DNA of 64,000 nucleotides from Blakeslea trispora (GCA_025331445.1 JAIWNE010000012.1:372001-436000); one strand, 5' to 3'. Shown: positions 1-13,068, counted from the first letter of the stretch. Made by a program: numbers and translations. The notes: generated from the sequence alone by a model not told the origin.

Positions 1-3000
1 TTCTACAGTCAAAAGCTTGTGTTCAGGTGTTGCGTTTTGTAGTAAACCAAGCTTAGGTAATGTGTTGACAATTTGAGGTAAAAAGTGCTCTCTATATTCG
101 AAGAAGAGATCTGAGTGACGAATAAGTAGCTGGTAGACATTGACCATTTGGGATATACTATGAGTGTCTTCAACTACAACTTTGCGTGTCAGACGAACCC
201 AAGTTGGTACACGTTCATTGGTTTGTGGAGCAATTCGGACAGGCAATACAGGAGCAATGATATCAAGACCTTGCTTCACTAATACACGTGCCTCAGAAGA
301 ATGTGCGCGAAGTAAAGCAGCATAGATTTGAATGGCTATTTTGCTGGGTGTATCGTAGGCTGCAATGAAGTGTGAGATCAGCACATAAGCTGCCTGCTTG
401 CTAGTAGCATCTTCTAAGCGCAAGTAATTCCATCCAAATTTGATCACTTCTTTCCTACGATCAGCCAACAAATGAGGAGCATATTGTACAATCATGGCAG
501 TCATCTGTAACAACTCAATTCGAAGAGAATCTTCAATATACTGGTTGTCTTCAGATGATTCCATCATCAGATTAGCCCAAATCTTTTCATCTAACCGTTC
601 CATCATGTTGGCGTCTAGAATTTCTGCAAGGTCGACATCCTTTCTTACAAATGTTGCCAATAAGGAAGGATTTACTACTTGACGTAATGCAACCATTTTC
701 AAATTTGAAGGTATACTGTTGTCTGTAAACATGGTCAAGAACTTGTCGAGTATGTATCGTCGCTGCTTGCTCGTGGACTTTAGGGCAACATTCTCCAAAA
801 AGAATCGCTGCAAGAAAGATAGGTCGGCCATTGTCTCGTGTGCAAATAAAGCAACAAGGTCGAAAATGAGGTCAACTTCATCGCTATTCTTTTCCAAATA
901 TTTTATAAAGATCTTTGCTATCAACAATAGTTCTCGAGTAGCCATTAAGCTGTATTTCTCTTCTCTTTGCTGATGAGACAAAAAGTTCTGTTGCCGCTTA
1001 CGCCATAGCTCAAGTAAACAATTGAAGACTTCAGGATGTGAAGCTAGATAATCAGGATTGTAATTGACAAGTGTATGAATGATATTGACTCCACGATAGT
1101 GAAGCATACTGAAAGAAGATGACGAGCCGTTTGTATTCCCGTCTGTAGTCTTAAATGCCTTTGAAACCAATTCGTTTGATGTGTTGGCAACTTCTGCGCG
1201 TAAGCGAGAAGCTGACTCTATGTCTAAAATATCTGCAAACAGCTGAGAGCACGAATCATTGTCCAGACGCTCATAAAAGTAAGCAGTTGTTTCTACTGGG
1301 TATCGGTTTAAATATTTGATCAAATTAGGTCTGAAAGGGCTGGATACAGAACGACGCAAATACCCTTCCATCTCAAGCACGACTGTAACCAGTTCATCCA
1401 GAAAAATGTGTGCTGCAGCAGGAAGTAGATGAAAAATATTCAATATGGCAACGATGATTTTGATTTCATGATTCTCGCTTAAAGGCTTGTTGGCAGCTTC
1501 TTGAAGTACCTTTGGCTCAGCCCATTGCTTCAAGTGATCCAAGAGCTTTTTACCTATCTCCACTTTGAAATAGTTTGTCAACAGCTCTAACAATCTGGCT
1601 AGGCCTTCAAGGCCAGCAACACTCAAAGTTTTGTGATTGGAAAGTGTGGTTAGAATAGGACGAAGGCCTTGTTGAAGAAGCTCCTTGGGTAATTTGTGTT
1701 GCTGTGCCAAAACTTGCTTCAGACCACGATGAGCAGCCTCGACTACTTCTATCGACTTAGAATACAGTGACTTGAAAAACACTTGAATGATGCGGGCACG
1801 TGTATGGGTCTGTCGCTGACTACTGAAATCAGAACATGCAAGTGCTGCTGAAAGAAGTTTGATACAGACAATACGCAAGTTCATCAAGGAAGTGGTGTTT
1901 TTGTATTGAGAGCTACGACTAACTAATGCTTGGTCTTCGGCATCTGCCAATGCAAGTGCCTCGTGCAATAATCGAGTCAATTCGTCGTTGAACTCCAAGA
2001 ATGGTGGGCGCAATGTTAAGCAATAGGTAATGGCATCAATATGACCTATCTGCATAGCAAAAGGCAGTGCTCGCAGAGGCTTGGCGAAGATAGGAGCCAC
2101 TAAACGTTCACGAACGGGCGCTAGCAGTTCTGTTACTTCATTGCCAGTCAGGTCGGCAAGAAGTTGGAAGGAAGACTGAATAGTTTCTCGAACGACGCTG
2201 TTGGAATTAGATAGTTCGCTTAACAATAAAGTAATCAAATTCTGAAATTTTTGTTGAGCCTCTGGAGATTCACCATCCTCTGGACCATTACAGACCTTGA
2301 GTACATGAGAAAGGGTTTGAGTGGCCTCTTCAGTGTTCACGTTAGCCATTTCAGGTGAAGCATCTTTGAGAACAAAAAGCAGAGATCGAATGAAATCAAG
2401 CTCATGCTCACGCATCCATTTAGTACCCATATTCAGTTGAGAACTCATGATTGAAATACCAAGACAACCACCTCGCTTCTTGAACCATTCAGGCTTGTAA
2501 CAGCAAGAACAGAATTGGGAAGCAAACACACGGAAAATAGGTAGCTGATCAACATGTTCGCTAGACCCCAATATAGTTGATGCAACATTATAACATGCAT
2601 GTAGGGCTTCTTCTCCACGCTTACGAAGCTGGATATGCGAAGAAGACATGATCTCCACTATAGCTTCCACCAATATAGTTGTGTTCAAGTGCTGTACAGT
2701 CAATCTTTCATCCATCATGTTAGCTAATGGTTTGCGACCATTTTCTTTAGCCTCGATAGCTTCTCCAATATGAAGCAAAGTAAAATGTCGACAGATATGG
2801 AGGAAGAAACTCCATACATCTTCGTCTAGTTCTTCTATGATTGACGCTGACATAATGGATACCAGAATACCTCGAAGTGCCTCTTCTTGTGCCATCCGCT
2901 TAGAAGCATATTTAGTATATCCATTGCCAGATAATCGCTTTGGCTTCATGCCAGTCTCGTTAAGTGCATTGCCAACTACAGAATTATCTTCGTCTACTGC

Positions 3001-6000
3001 AGCACGACCAACGTTTTGATTCGATAGAGATGCGGCTGGTAGAGGTGTAACTATATTTGCATTATCTGTGCTGTCAGGCTTGTCTATAAATTGACCCTTA
3101 ACTCTCTTGTAAAGTGTCTCTGCAAGATCGTCAGGTCCTTCATCGAGTTCCAACATGAATATTAAATGTGCCTTCAAAAAACTGTAAGCGTGCTTTTTGT
3201 AAATGACATCAGTTTGAGGTGTAGTAAGCGCATGAATTGCAATATCTAAGCATTTGTCCAATGGCAGAGTGTGAGGCGCTGGGCTTGGATCGAAAAACAC
3301 TTCAACTGAGACACCACTTTCTATGCGAGCATTGAAGCCAAGCTTAGGAGGGCTCTTGAGCATACGGCGGTTTCTACCACCTAGTTTACCTAAGATGCGC
3401 ATAGCAGCATGACTGTGTTGCTGGTTATAAGGTAGAGGCTTGAGATGTTTCCAGAGAGCGTCCATTAATTCAGACATGACAGGTGCCATAATATGATCTA
3501 GAAATTCTGGATTAAGGTTATCGTTACATAACTCCATTGTTCTAAGACCCTGAGATACAAGATCTTGATCCGCTTGAAGAGCAATCACTAACGGGCGCAT
3601 AAGATAAGGTAGGTATGGTAACAATGTACTAAGACGCACAGGAACAGCTAAACATAGCTCAACGAACAAGTTGCGCATATCAGTTTTGTGGGCAAGAGAG
3701 AGCAAAGAGTTCAAGTTCTCTAAGATGACCTGAAGCAAAGGAGAAACTTCTTTGTAGAGCAATTCAAAGCGACCACCACCTATACTTTTGAACAAAGCTC
3801 TTAACAGTAAGAAATAGTTGGCTGGCTCTTTTGCTTTAGCTGCTAGCTTAAAACAAGACATAACCAGATTAGCTAGATATGGCTGAAGGATGCCTTCATT
3901 AGCGTCAGGAAACAAATTAACTGCCATGAATGTAAGGCGGAACAGGTGAAGCATGACAGCGGAATAATGGAAGTTTCCTTCGCCCAATTGATCAATTCGA
4001 TCAACTAAAAACCGAAGCAGGATTCCTGCAAACCCTTGAGTAGTGATTTCGTTGACCAAAAAGTACTGAGAGAGATGTAATAATGATGTATTGATGAGCA
4101 TACGTTCATAGAAAAACTCGATTTGTGAAGCGAAAAGTTCTTGAAAGACAGCAGGATCGAGCAAAGTAAAAACAATAGGAAAAGTATCCAACACTTCCTT
4201 GTCCCCACTTTGCTGAAGATTGAGCTTTAGGCAAGTTTCGGTAGATCCGATTGTCCAATTGTCTTTCATGCGTTCCTCTTCAGGTGGCGAGTAGTCTGGC
4301 AATGAACCGTCTGGTCCATAATTATCTACATTATAATATTCGAAACACTTCAAGCCCTCTCTGAATAAACGAGCAAACAACTGAACATCATCTTGAGAAA
4401 ATCCTCGAGCAAACTGAGCATAGAGCTGTATATTAAAATCTTGTTCTGCTGGAGGTGGAGGATTACAATGACGAAGACCAATAAATAATGGCTTCAGGCC
4501 AATAGCAAGGTTCTTGAAAAGAAATCGACCATCCTTGATGCCATCGTGTGCTGCTTCGGGTATAAAAGATGCTGTATGAATGGATCGAGTACGCTCAAAA
4601 TCAAAATCGCAAATGTCTGCTTCTTTTGTATCCATCTGCTTCTCATCTGCATTTTGCTTCTTCTTTTTATATTGTCGAACATAAGAACCAAATTGAATAT
4701 TCAATGCTTCAAACTTGCTTGCGAAAGCATCCAATATACGCATAAGCAAGCTTCTTCCTTCTGATTTGTCAGTGATCTTCATGATACAGTCTATCAAATT
4801 CAAGAGTAGTTTTCCACACATCGTTTGAATACTGGGAGCTAGTGAAGCATCGTGAAGATTACAGCTGTATATATAAATTGTGCGTGAAAGTTGAGATGCC
4901 GATAGTTCTGCACGAATGTGATGTATCAAATCTGCCAACATACTATAAGCTAGAGGTCTGTACATACAAAATATCAGCAGATGTTTTTGGATCACATCGT
5001 TAGCTAGCCAGTCGCTTACCTCAATGTGTCATGCGCAGTGACTCCGGTACCGATCAAGACTTTCTCATTCAACAAAAGATCGATTTTTGGTACAAATGAT
5101 GTTCGAAAATCAGTTGAAAGTATATGGCGTGTGGCAACCAACAATTCCTTTCGTGTTGCGGATGACTCAGCTGGGCACTCTCTAAGCAACCTCAGAACAA
5201 AGTCTGGTATTTGGTTTTGATATGGTCGCAACAATGTTGTATAGCTTCTAAGAATATAGGCCAAGAACGACATAGTTTTCACTTGAGCAACTATAAACTC
5301 ATTGTAGAGGCCTCTTTGCTTAATAGCGGGACTGACACCCACAAAGACTTCGCCTTTAGCTGCTGCGGCACTAGCTGCTTCAACTTGAGGCTTTGCTTGC
5401 AAGCTTAATGTCTGAACGATCAAAGGTAAGTCATACATATATTAAACGTTTCAGTAAAGCAATTGATTACCTGAAATATAAGTGGAATGAATTTCATGAT
5501 ATTATCAGCTGCAGACCGTCTATAGGATTGAAACAAAAGTACCACGATAATTGGGCACTCAGTCAGTACTTTGAAGCTAAACATGCTTTTTGCTAGTATC
5601 TTTGTAGGCACTTCTGGAGCATCAGCTGCTGGTGACATTGGACGAGGTGATGCTGCTGATAAAGGCTAAAGAAATCAAACATCTCAATACGACATGCTTT
5701 TTCATGAACCATATCTTGTCTTACTGTTGTTATCTGATCTGGATTGTCAAAAGCATCTTTAACAGTCTGCTCCATATTTTGAAAGATCTCTTGTACAATA
5801 TCTAAAAAAGGCTGAACTTGGTCTTCTAATACTTGTCGAAAAGATCGATGCAGGTCAATGATTATCTTTACGCACACAACTGCATTGTCTTCATTCTCGA
5901 TACGAAGTGTCTTCATCAAAGCTCTACATAGTTCTGGAACATATTCTTTTAATGCCTCTGTTTGTGGTAAGCGATATATTATTTCCAAAATGATGTTTCT

Positions 6001-6348
6001 CAATTTCTATAAACAATGAAATGCGATTAATACATGGATAAATCATTCGCCTCATTTTGCTCTGTTTAATCTTTACTTGTTCGGGTGCATTGCTGACAAA
6101 AACAGGCTGTTCGTTCTGTAAGATATCTAGAAATACTGGAATCAATGTTGATAGGAATCTGGGATATTCAGCTGTTTGGAACACTTCGACTTGGTCTCTA
6201 AGCTCGTTTGCGATAGTGACTTTCAGATTGGTTGCTTAAGAAAAAAGATCCAATTAGTCAGACATACAATAGAGGAGATAAAATCGCGTCAGAGCTTACC
6301 CAAGTTTGAGTCACCCAATCTATGCGCGTAGACCTGTAATGTAGTCAT
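1..6348 (-). CDS. TRA1: TRA1/TRRAP, SAGA-NuA4 scaffold (5' part)
   Basis: Giant HEAT/TPR scaffold that recruits the SAGA and NuA4 histone acetyltransferase complexes to activators in the nucleus. Six exons were read: 6348-6300, 6234-6077, 6006-5725, 5665-5471, 5411-5020 and 4957-1, giving 2011 residues in frame to the window edge. Family length is about 3700-3800, so roughly the N-terminal half is present; the FAT and pseudokinase regions lie beyond position 1. Diagnostic stretches include KLRNIILEIIYRLP near residue 70, SFKVLTECPIIVVLLFQSY, FLAYILRSY, GLRTMELCNDNLNPEFL and MRILGKLGGRNRRMLK, all closely matching TRRAP. The start was chosen because the 16-residue first exon splices in phase into the HEAT region. 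Introns are 59-76 nt with GTAAGN or GTAATC-like donors. The last exon is open for about 1652 codons. Identity is secure; individual splice sites are predictions. Confidence 0.96.
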
Positions 6349-7783
6349 TTTTGTATGCTTTGGTTCCCCTTATGAATACTTTCAACACATAAAACAGTAA
6401 ATTAAGAGGAGGCCAAAGGTCTGAGGATGAAGCAAGAAGGTATTATGTACAGTAAAATGCTAACTGTTACTTTAACAGATAGATGGCAAAAAAAAAAGAA
6501 GAAAAGAAATAGAAAAATGTCTAAAATCAATACTTGAAACAAATAAAAAAAAACAATTTCGAACCGCACATTGTGACTAGATCTGTCATTCCGGATTACT
6601 TTATTATGCTTTTTCATAGAAAAGCTTCTGTGTAAATAGTCCATATGTATTTCACTTCAGTCTGCACTGAGCACAAGCATCAATCAAACATAATTGAAAG
6701 AAACAAGAACAGAGATAATAGCGAATTGCTTCTCTGTCAAGAAGAACAGAAAATTAGAGCGTAATGCTTTCAAAGCTCACCAATTACTTATGTTAAAGCA
6801 AATAAAGCATTTTTGACATTGTCCTTTCCCTGTGTGTCAACAATTACAGCTCCATTGACATATTAAATAGATACTATACAATATATTGCAATTGGAGTTC
6901 TGACATTATGTAAACCGTTCTGCATAGTAAAGAGCAATGACGCTCTCTTAACTGAGAAAACATAAACTATTTTGGACGGCTGAAAAGAGAATTCATGAAC
7001 CTCATGTTGCAATGACACAATCAGCATCCTTTGCATTTACTAAGTCTTTGTGAAACTTAATGAGTTATCAAAGAATCATGCACTTTATATGGTATGTTGA
7101 ACAGTCATTTTAATCAAATCTACAAAAGAAAAAAAACAATGGCCAAATTCGGCTGTATTTGAAAGCACTTTACCACAAATTGCATGATGTTCAGCACAAG
7201 TTTACTTAACAAGTCAAGTAATCCTGCTTATAGAATGAAACTTAGAAGCTATAGACCTAGATATTAGAAAGAGTACCACAAGTACTTTGCTATAACAAAC
7301 ATGGTTGTATTGTTACAAACATGGTCGTATTGTTACAAACATAATGTTTTAATGAATTACACGGTATTTACAAATCCTGTATATACTTTTCATGAATAAG
7401 GCCAGTTTCCAATGAAACGCCCTTCTCTTCTTTTCTATTTACTACAATTCATTTTGCTCACTCTATCCATTCAGGTATTATCATGCGCTTTAGTCCAGCT
7501 CCTTTTCAAGCCCCGCAACCTTATTTTGAATAGCCCTAGACTACCCATCTCTACATAACCCTCTATCAATGACTATAAAGTGTAACTACAAGCAAAAATG
7601 AGAGTAGGAAGCTCGACCAAACCTTTTGAATCGATCGAAAAGAATCAAACGGTGCCTTGGAGTTGTGCAATTTACAATTCAGGTCAAAGTGAGCTTACTT
7701 TGAAAAATCTTGTGTGATCCATAAAAAAATCCTTTCCTAAAGTCAATTGACCTTTTTTTTTTCTTGTAAAGTTAACATCAAGT
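6349..7783. other. Divergent intergenic region TRA1/HIT gene
   Basis: This 1.4-kb AT-rich spacer separates the divergently transcribed TRA1 and HIT-family genes. No convincing ORF or RNA gene was seen. It holds a short direct tandem duplication at 7294-7341 and T-runs just upstream of the HIT start that look like a normal fungal promoter. Confidence 0.5.
7294..7341. repeat. 20-bp tandem duplication
   Basis: Two adjacent copies of ACAAACATGGTTGTATTGTT, differing at one base, are followed by the start of a third copy. Seen directly; the function is unknown. Confidence 0.8.
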
Positions 7784-8587
7784 ATGAGTCACGAACACTT
7801 GAAGGCTGATTGTATTTTCTGTAAAATCATCAAGTGAGTATTCACAGAGCTTTCTATATAGTTTGTCAACAACTTGGCTCTAACTTTTTTTTTCTTTTCT
7901 TAGAGGCGAGATTCCTTCTCATAAGGTTGTAGAAACCGAAAAGAGGTAAAGTTTACACGCTGAAGAGAATACGAAGAAAAAAACGCGTTTCGCTTCTAAC
8001 TTTGATTAAGCTATGCATTTCTGGATATCAATCCTTTGAGTGAAGGTCATGCTGTAAGTTGATTTACATGGATTTTTCCTTTTTTTTTTCCCTCGAGAAA
8101 CTTATTTTTTGTATTATTTCAGCTTGTTATTCCCAAATGTAAGCCATAAGCTTTACAATTTTACAATCAAGCACTGAAACAGTCAAAATTAGATCATGCA
8201 GAGTTCTTTCATCAAGTTCCTGATGATGTTCTTGCTGATATGCTCCCTTTAGCCAAAAAGGTAGCACTTGCTGTTGGATTGGGTGATGGACAATACAACT
8301 TGTTACAGGTAGATACACACACATATACTGGTCTTTATAGTGACTAACAATATATTTAATCAGAACAATGGTCGTATGGCCCATCAAGTAAATTGACTCT
8401 AATTGAATTAATTGCTCCAGGAACTGTCAACTAATTTATTTTCAACCTGTAGGAAGTTCCTCACGTTCATTTCCATATCATTCCTAAGCCTAACCCTCAA
8501 GAAGGTCTCAAAATTCAATGGAACCAACAAAAGGTTACTCAAGACAATCTCAAGAGTCTTTTGGGCCGCATCAAAGAAAAGTTGTAA
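7784..8587 (+). CDS. HNT1: HIT-family nucleotide hydrolase (HINT/Hnt1-like)
   Basis: Histidine-triad protein of the HINT branch, which hydrolyses AMP-lysine and adenosine phosphoramidates. Seven exons: 7784-7833, 7904-7945, 8011-8053, 8123-8138, 8193-8308, 8364-8387 and 8453-8587, encoding 141 residues, the usual family size. The catalytic triad HVHFHII lies at about residues 101-107. An N-terminal CIFC (10-13) resembles the zinc-site half of many HIT proteins. The N-terminal half reads SYAFLDINPLSEGHALVIPK and then YHAEFFHQVPDD. The exon phases close exactly. Exon 4 is only 16 nt and exon 6 only 24 nt. The acceptor at 8192 was preferred over closer AGs because it restores the family sequence VIPKYHAEF. 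Six introns in 426 coding bases is unusually dense for this window. Confidence 0.93.
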
Positions 8588-8919
8588 AACCAGCATATGC
8601 ACAAATAAAAAGCCACTATTCGTTAATCCCTATTTTATGGCAATGTCATGCTTGCCATAATGAGCTCTATACAAATTCACATGATAAGAGTGGAGACAGT
8701 TATGAATGAAGTCCTTTTTTTGAGGCGCTTTGTTTGTTGACATATGCTGCTAAGTCTTTGATAAGAGAAAATGTTACAATCGAAAAGAGACAAGAGTAAA
8801 TGTTATACAATTTCTGCCAAAGCAAAGGTTTTTTGAGCGAATAAAGGAAAATCGGTATCTTTGCTTTATTGGAAGTTAATGACAATAAAAACAGTAGACA
8901 AGGAGAGCCAATTAGAACC

Positions 8920-9015
8920 GATAGCTTTGTTTCTGAAAGCGTACTTTCTATGCATGTCTTTACACCAACTAAGCAACAATCCTTATTTAAGCTGAGTGCA
9001 ACTGAAAGTAGCTAA
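8920..9015 (+). repeat. Dispersed repeat, copy 1
   Basis: This segment aligns in the same orientation with 48617-48712. The best-kept core is TTATTTAAGCTGAGTGCAAC here against TTATTTAGGCTGAGTGCAAT in the other copy, followed by a shared AGCTAA. The flanks align with small gaps. No terminal inverted repeats or ORF were recognised, so the class (MITE, SINE-like or other) is open. Confidence 0.55.
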
Positions 9016-10806
9016 TTGGGTGTCTTGGGTCAAGATAGATGCCTTTTGCGCATTGACCATAAACTGTTGCTGGGGGAGCTATCTCAATCATGGTACTGTT
9101 GAAACAGAAATCTTGAGATATATAGAATCTGCCACTTGGAGGACTATAATAAAGTTATTTGCGAAATAAGATAGAAAACAATCCATAAGGGCAGAAGCTA
9201 AACATTATCATTGGTACCATCAGAAAAGCTAGCCTTGGCTCTAATTACTTGTACTCTAAGCGAATCAATGCTAGTTCTTATCATTTGGCCTGAGCATCTT
9301 TTTCATGCTTCTGTTACACTACTCCCGAGATGGCATTGTGTGTACAGCATTATCTAGGATTATTCTTCTTTGTTGGAGTACTGTATATCACACGTGTGTA
9401 CATCATTAGCTAATTTGTGCTCATTTAGAAAAAAAGAAAAAACCTCTCTCTAACAAACTAATGCCCTATACATTTGAGATAACCATCTGGTACTTTTGAC
9501 TCCTAGGGATACGAAATGAATGCAATTAGTGTTAGACAATTCGAAGACATCTCACTACAACCATAAAACCTCTGTGTTTAGTTTATGCACCATCAATTCA
9601 GTAAAAGACCAAGTGTAACGGTTGGGATATTGAATGCGGACTGTGAGAGCTTTGTTCGGAAAAGAATTAACCGTACTGCTATCAAGCCGTTTTGATATTC
9701 TACTCAAGTATCCTTTTGTCAAAAGCGGTTGTTAGATACAAGCTTACATACACTACTGAATTCTTGTAATCAATTCAATTTCTGTTTCTTTTTTCCAGCT
9801 AGCATGAATGGCTAGCATTCTGAAAATAAATTGAACGCATCGCTCGTAATTGATAAATCAAAAGCTGTGAAAAAAAAACATCTTTAGCTTTTGTGATTCA
9901 ATATGAACTTAAGAGATAAATAGTTTACTTTATGAGCAGTAAAAACGGAAATCTCATGAATCGGATGCATCAATAGATTTAGCTTTGAAATCATCAATTG
10001 CTCTACATATCCAACTCCATTGCATAAACTCATCTAAAGAACCCCAAGGTATTCAGCATTTAACTTGTCAATCGGGTTCAGACGTAAAGTCCGATACCCA
10101 CACCTTTTGTTCTTCACACGAGACCCTCAGGGAGTTTTCCTTTTCCCCTGACTCACTGAAACATGACAAAACACATCATCCTTATGGCTTTAGCACCTTA
10201 TCCCCATTGCTTTTCGGTACATATTTGATACTTGTTTGGCTTCGCTCAAAGAGCATTTTCGCCCACTCTGGTCATTGAAGATGTCATTTTTTATTTGTTT
10301 GGTTTTCCAACAATTCGCAAAAGTTGTTACTTATTGGAATATACATGCATTATTTTTTCCACTGTGAATAGTCATTTGAGTTTCACAAATAAGCTTACAA
10401 GTCCAAAACATGGTCAACGATAAATCTTTTAATTAAAAGGCGGGGTGGATCATCCAATTCATGCTAGTTCCTTGAATAGCTCTCTCTTGACTATTGAAGC
10501 AGAACTGATTCCAACCATACTAGCAAAAGAGAGCAGTTTTTTATTGTGCTTTTTTTTCGATTCTGTACTCAAACAAATCACAAGGAACAATGGATCAATG
10601 GTCCTGTACATGCGATCAACAACATAATGATTAAAAAAAAAAGTACATGTACCCACTTCAAAGGTTTGAAAAAGTGCTCAAGGCGTGAATAAACATTTAC
10701 AGAACAAAAAGACGGTCATCACTAGCACCCAAGGGCCAAATCCCCAACAAGTGAGCAAATACTTTAGAAGCAATGCTCATAGATTGATGTCAACATGAGG
10801 TTTGTG

Positions 10807-10894
10807 ATTGGACAGAACCGTGGGTAATGAGACTGTTTAATCTAAAAATAAAAGCCCGAGTAGAGCGTTTTGACCCTACTGTTGCTATTTAAAT
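10807..10894 (+). promoter_or_regulatory. CCAAT and TATA-like promoter of serine dehydratase
   Basis: An inverted CCAAT box (ATTGG, 10807-10811) and a TATA-like TATTTAAAT (10886-10894) precede the ATG at 10985 by about 180 and 100 bp. Spacing fits a fungal core promoter. This is inferred from motifs only. Confidence 0.4.
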
Positions 10895-10984
10895 CACAAA
10901 AAATTTATTAACAATCGCTCTTTTTCTTCCCTTTCCTTGTTCTTAAAGACCCCTTTTTTGAAGACAAACTTATATTTTCAACAA

Positions 10985-13068
10985 ATGTTTGCTCTAAGAA
11001 AACTATCCACTTCCTTACATAGAAACGTTGCTCAACCAGCCTTGCAGCACAGACATCGCTCAAGTACTTTCCTGATTCACAAGGCTGTTGTATCACAATG
11101 TCAATCAAAGCGTTTCGTCTCCAGTTCTTCGGCTGAAGAGCAATCCAATGTCGATCCTACTATTGCTGCAGCAACGAATGATCACCATGCTGTTGTTTCT
11201 ACATTTGATTTGTTCTCTATCGGTGTAGGACCCTCATCCTCTCACACAGTTGGTCCTATGCGTGCTGCCAAGATTTTCATTACAGATCTGAGGGATCACA
11301 ACGTTTTAGATAAGGTGGCAACATTGCGAGTAGGTAATGTATATGTTTTACTTTTTTCTCAACAAGCGAACCTCCTTGCCCTCCTCTTATCTGAAGTCAT
11401 CAGACTGATACGATATGTTCCTTGGGCACTATCAAATGCGTCTGTTATCTACGATTCAGTTATGGACACTACACTAGATAAAGAGTAGAAAAAAGGAGGA
11501 GATTGAAGAAGCTTATCTTTAAATACAACAAGTTACAGAAAAAAAGATTAACCTCCGCTTCAAAAACTCTAGACATGTTTGGATCACTTGCTTTGACAGG
11601 CGTTGGCCATGGAACACCCGAAGCTATCCTGATGGGTATCGAAGGCGAAAGTCCCGACAAAGTTGAAACATCCACTATCCGCTCCCGTGTAAAGGATATT
11701 CAGACAAACAACTCGATTCGCTTAGATGGAACTCACCGTATCAACTTCGATTATGATAAGGACATGGTCTTTAACTATTTCAAAACTTTACCTCAGCACC
11801 CTAACGGCCTTCGATTTTGCGCTTACGATAAAGATGCTAATATGGTAGCTACAAATGAATACTTTAGTATTGGTGGTGGTTTTGTAGTCAATGCTGAAAC
11901 CCAATTAGATCATGGTGAGAACGTCTATTATAAGCAGATCAAGAAAGACGCTGTTGTAGCAGAACGTCGTGAGCAAGATGTAGCTGTCGTCTCTTTACCT
12001 TTCCGAAACTCCGAAGAATTGATTTCTGTGTGTAAACGCGAAAACATGACTATCGCCCAAGTTGTATTTGAAAACGAATTGAAGTGGAGCACACCTCAAG
12101 AGATCAGAGAGAAGCTCCTGAGAATTTGGAACACAATGGATGACAGTATTCGAAACGGTGTAATGGCTTCTCCTGACGATTATTTGCCTGGCACCCTTCG
12201 TGTCAGACGTCGTGCTCCTAGACTGTACAGCAAGCTTTTGAAGGGTCTTTACGGTGGACCTTTGAACACAACAAGCGGATACAACCATTCACATATACCT
12301 GCAGGCAAAAACAATGAGGTCAGCTCACACTCAATCGAAGTTTCTCCTGAATCGAATCATACCCAGTATCCCCTTGCTCTCACTTATCTTCCAAAACAAC
12401 CTAGAAAGAAATTTGTGTTACCAGCTCTGGATTATCTCTCTGTATATGCAATTGCTGTTAACGAAGAGAATGCATGTGGTGGCCGTGTAGTAACAGCACC
12501 CACCAACGGTGCTGCTGGTACTATACCATCAGTACTTAAATACTATCTTGAATTTATCTCAGAAAATCCTGAAAAAGATGTCATGGAATTTTTATTGACC
12601 ACTGCTGCTATTGGTATGCTTTTTAAGCGTGGCGCTAGTATTTCTGGTAAGTAAAGATATTTGGTCAACGTCGTAAGCCTCTAATTCAATCAATCCTATC
12701 TAGCTGCGGAAGTTGGGTGTCAAGGTGAAGTAGGTGTTGCCTGTTCTATGGCTGCTGCGGGCTTCACAGCTGTTATGGGTGGTACAGTTGATCAAGTTGA
12801 AAATGCTGCTGAAATCGGTATGGAACACAACTTGGGATTGACTTGCGACCCTATTGCTGGTCTTGTTCAAGTTCCCTGTATTGAGCGCAATGCCTTAGCT
12901 GCTGTTAAAGCTATTGCTGCTGCCCAATTGGCCTTGAACGGTGAAGGCGATCATCGTGTATCTCTTGATCAAGTCATTGAGACTATGCGTCAAACCGGCC
13001 TTGACATGATGTCCAAGTACAAGGAAACTAGCCAAGGAGGTCTAGCAGTCAACGTTCCTCTATGCTAG
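10985..13068 (+). CDS. L-serine dehydratase, bacterial iron-sulfur type, mitochondrial
   Basis: Deaminates L-serine to pyruvate and ammonia using the bacterial SdaA-type [4Fe-4S] fold, not the PLP fold of yeast Cha1. Three exons: 10985-11333, 11573-12646 and 12704-13068, 595 residues. The first 60 or so residues are basic, rich in S/R and without acidic residues, as in a mitochondrial presequence. The beta domain begins [19 protein letters not shown]; later come [49 protein letters not shown] and [20 protein letters not shown]. Two cluster-type cysteines (GCQGE and ACSMA) are present; at the TNGAC position of E. coli SdaA this protein has Ala, with a Cys nine residues upstream in the first strand (ENACGG). 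About 45 extra residues (GPLNTTSG to PRKKF) precede the alpha domain. Intron 1 is 239 nt, long for this window; its phase requires splicing to keep the [10 protein letters not shown] motif. Confidence 0.93.

Larger units (their letters stand above)
8588..10984. other. Intergenic region with dispersed repeat copy
   Basis: About 2.4 kb without a supported gene. It contains one copy of a repeat shared with 48617-48712. A 97-codon frame at 9985-10278 has no recognisable domain and is not called. The last 200 bases are the serine dehydratase promoter. Confidence 0.5.

Noticed and set aside
8139..8171. 33-nt intron in the HIT gene
   Set aside because: The acceptor at 8192 gives a normal 54-nt intron and restores the conserved VIPKYHAEF.
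9985..10278. 97-codon frame as a gene
   Set aside because: No domain, no homology recognised, no splice context; likely chance.
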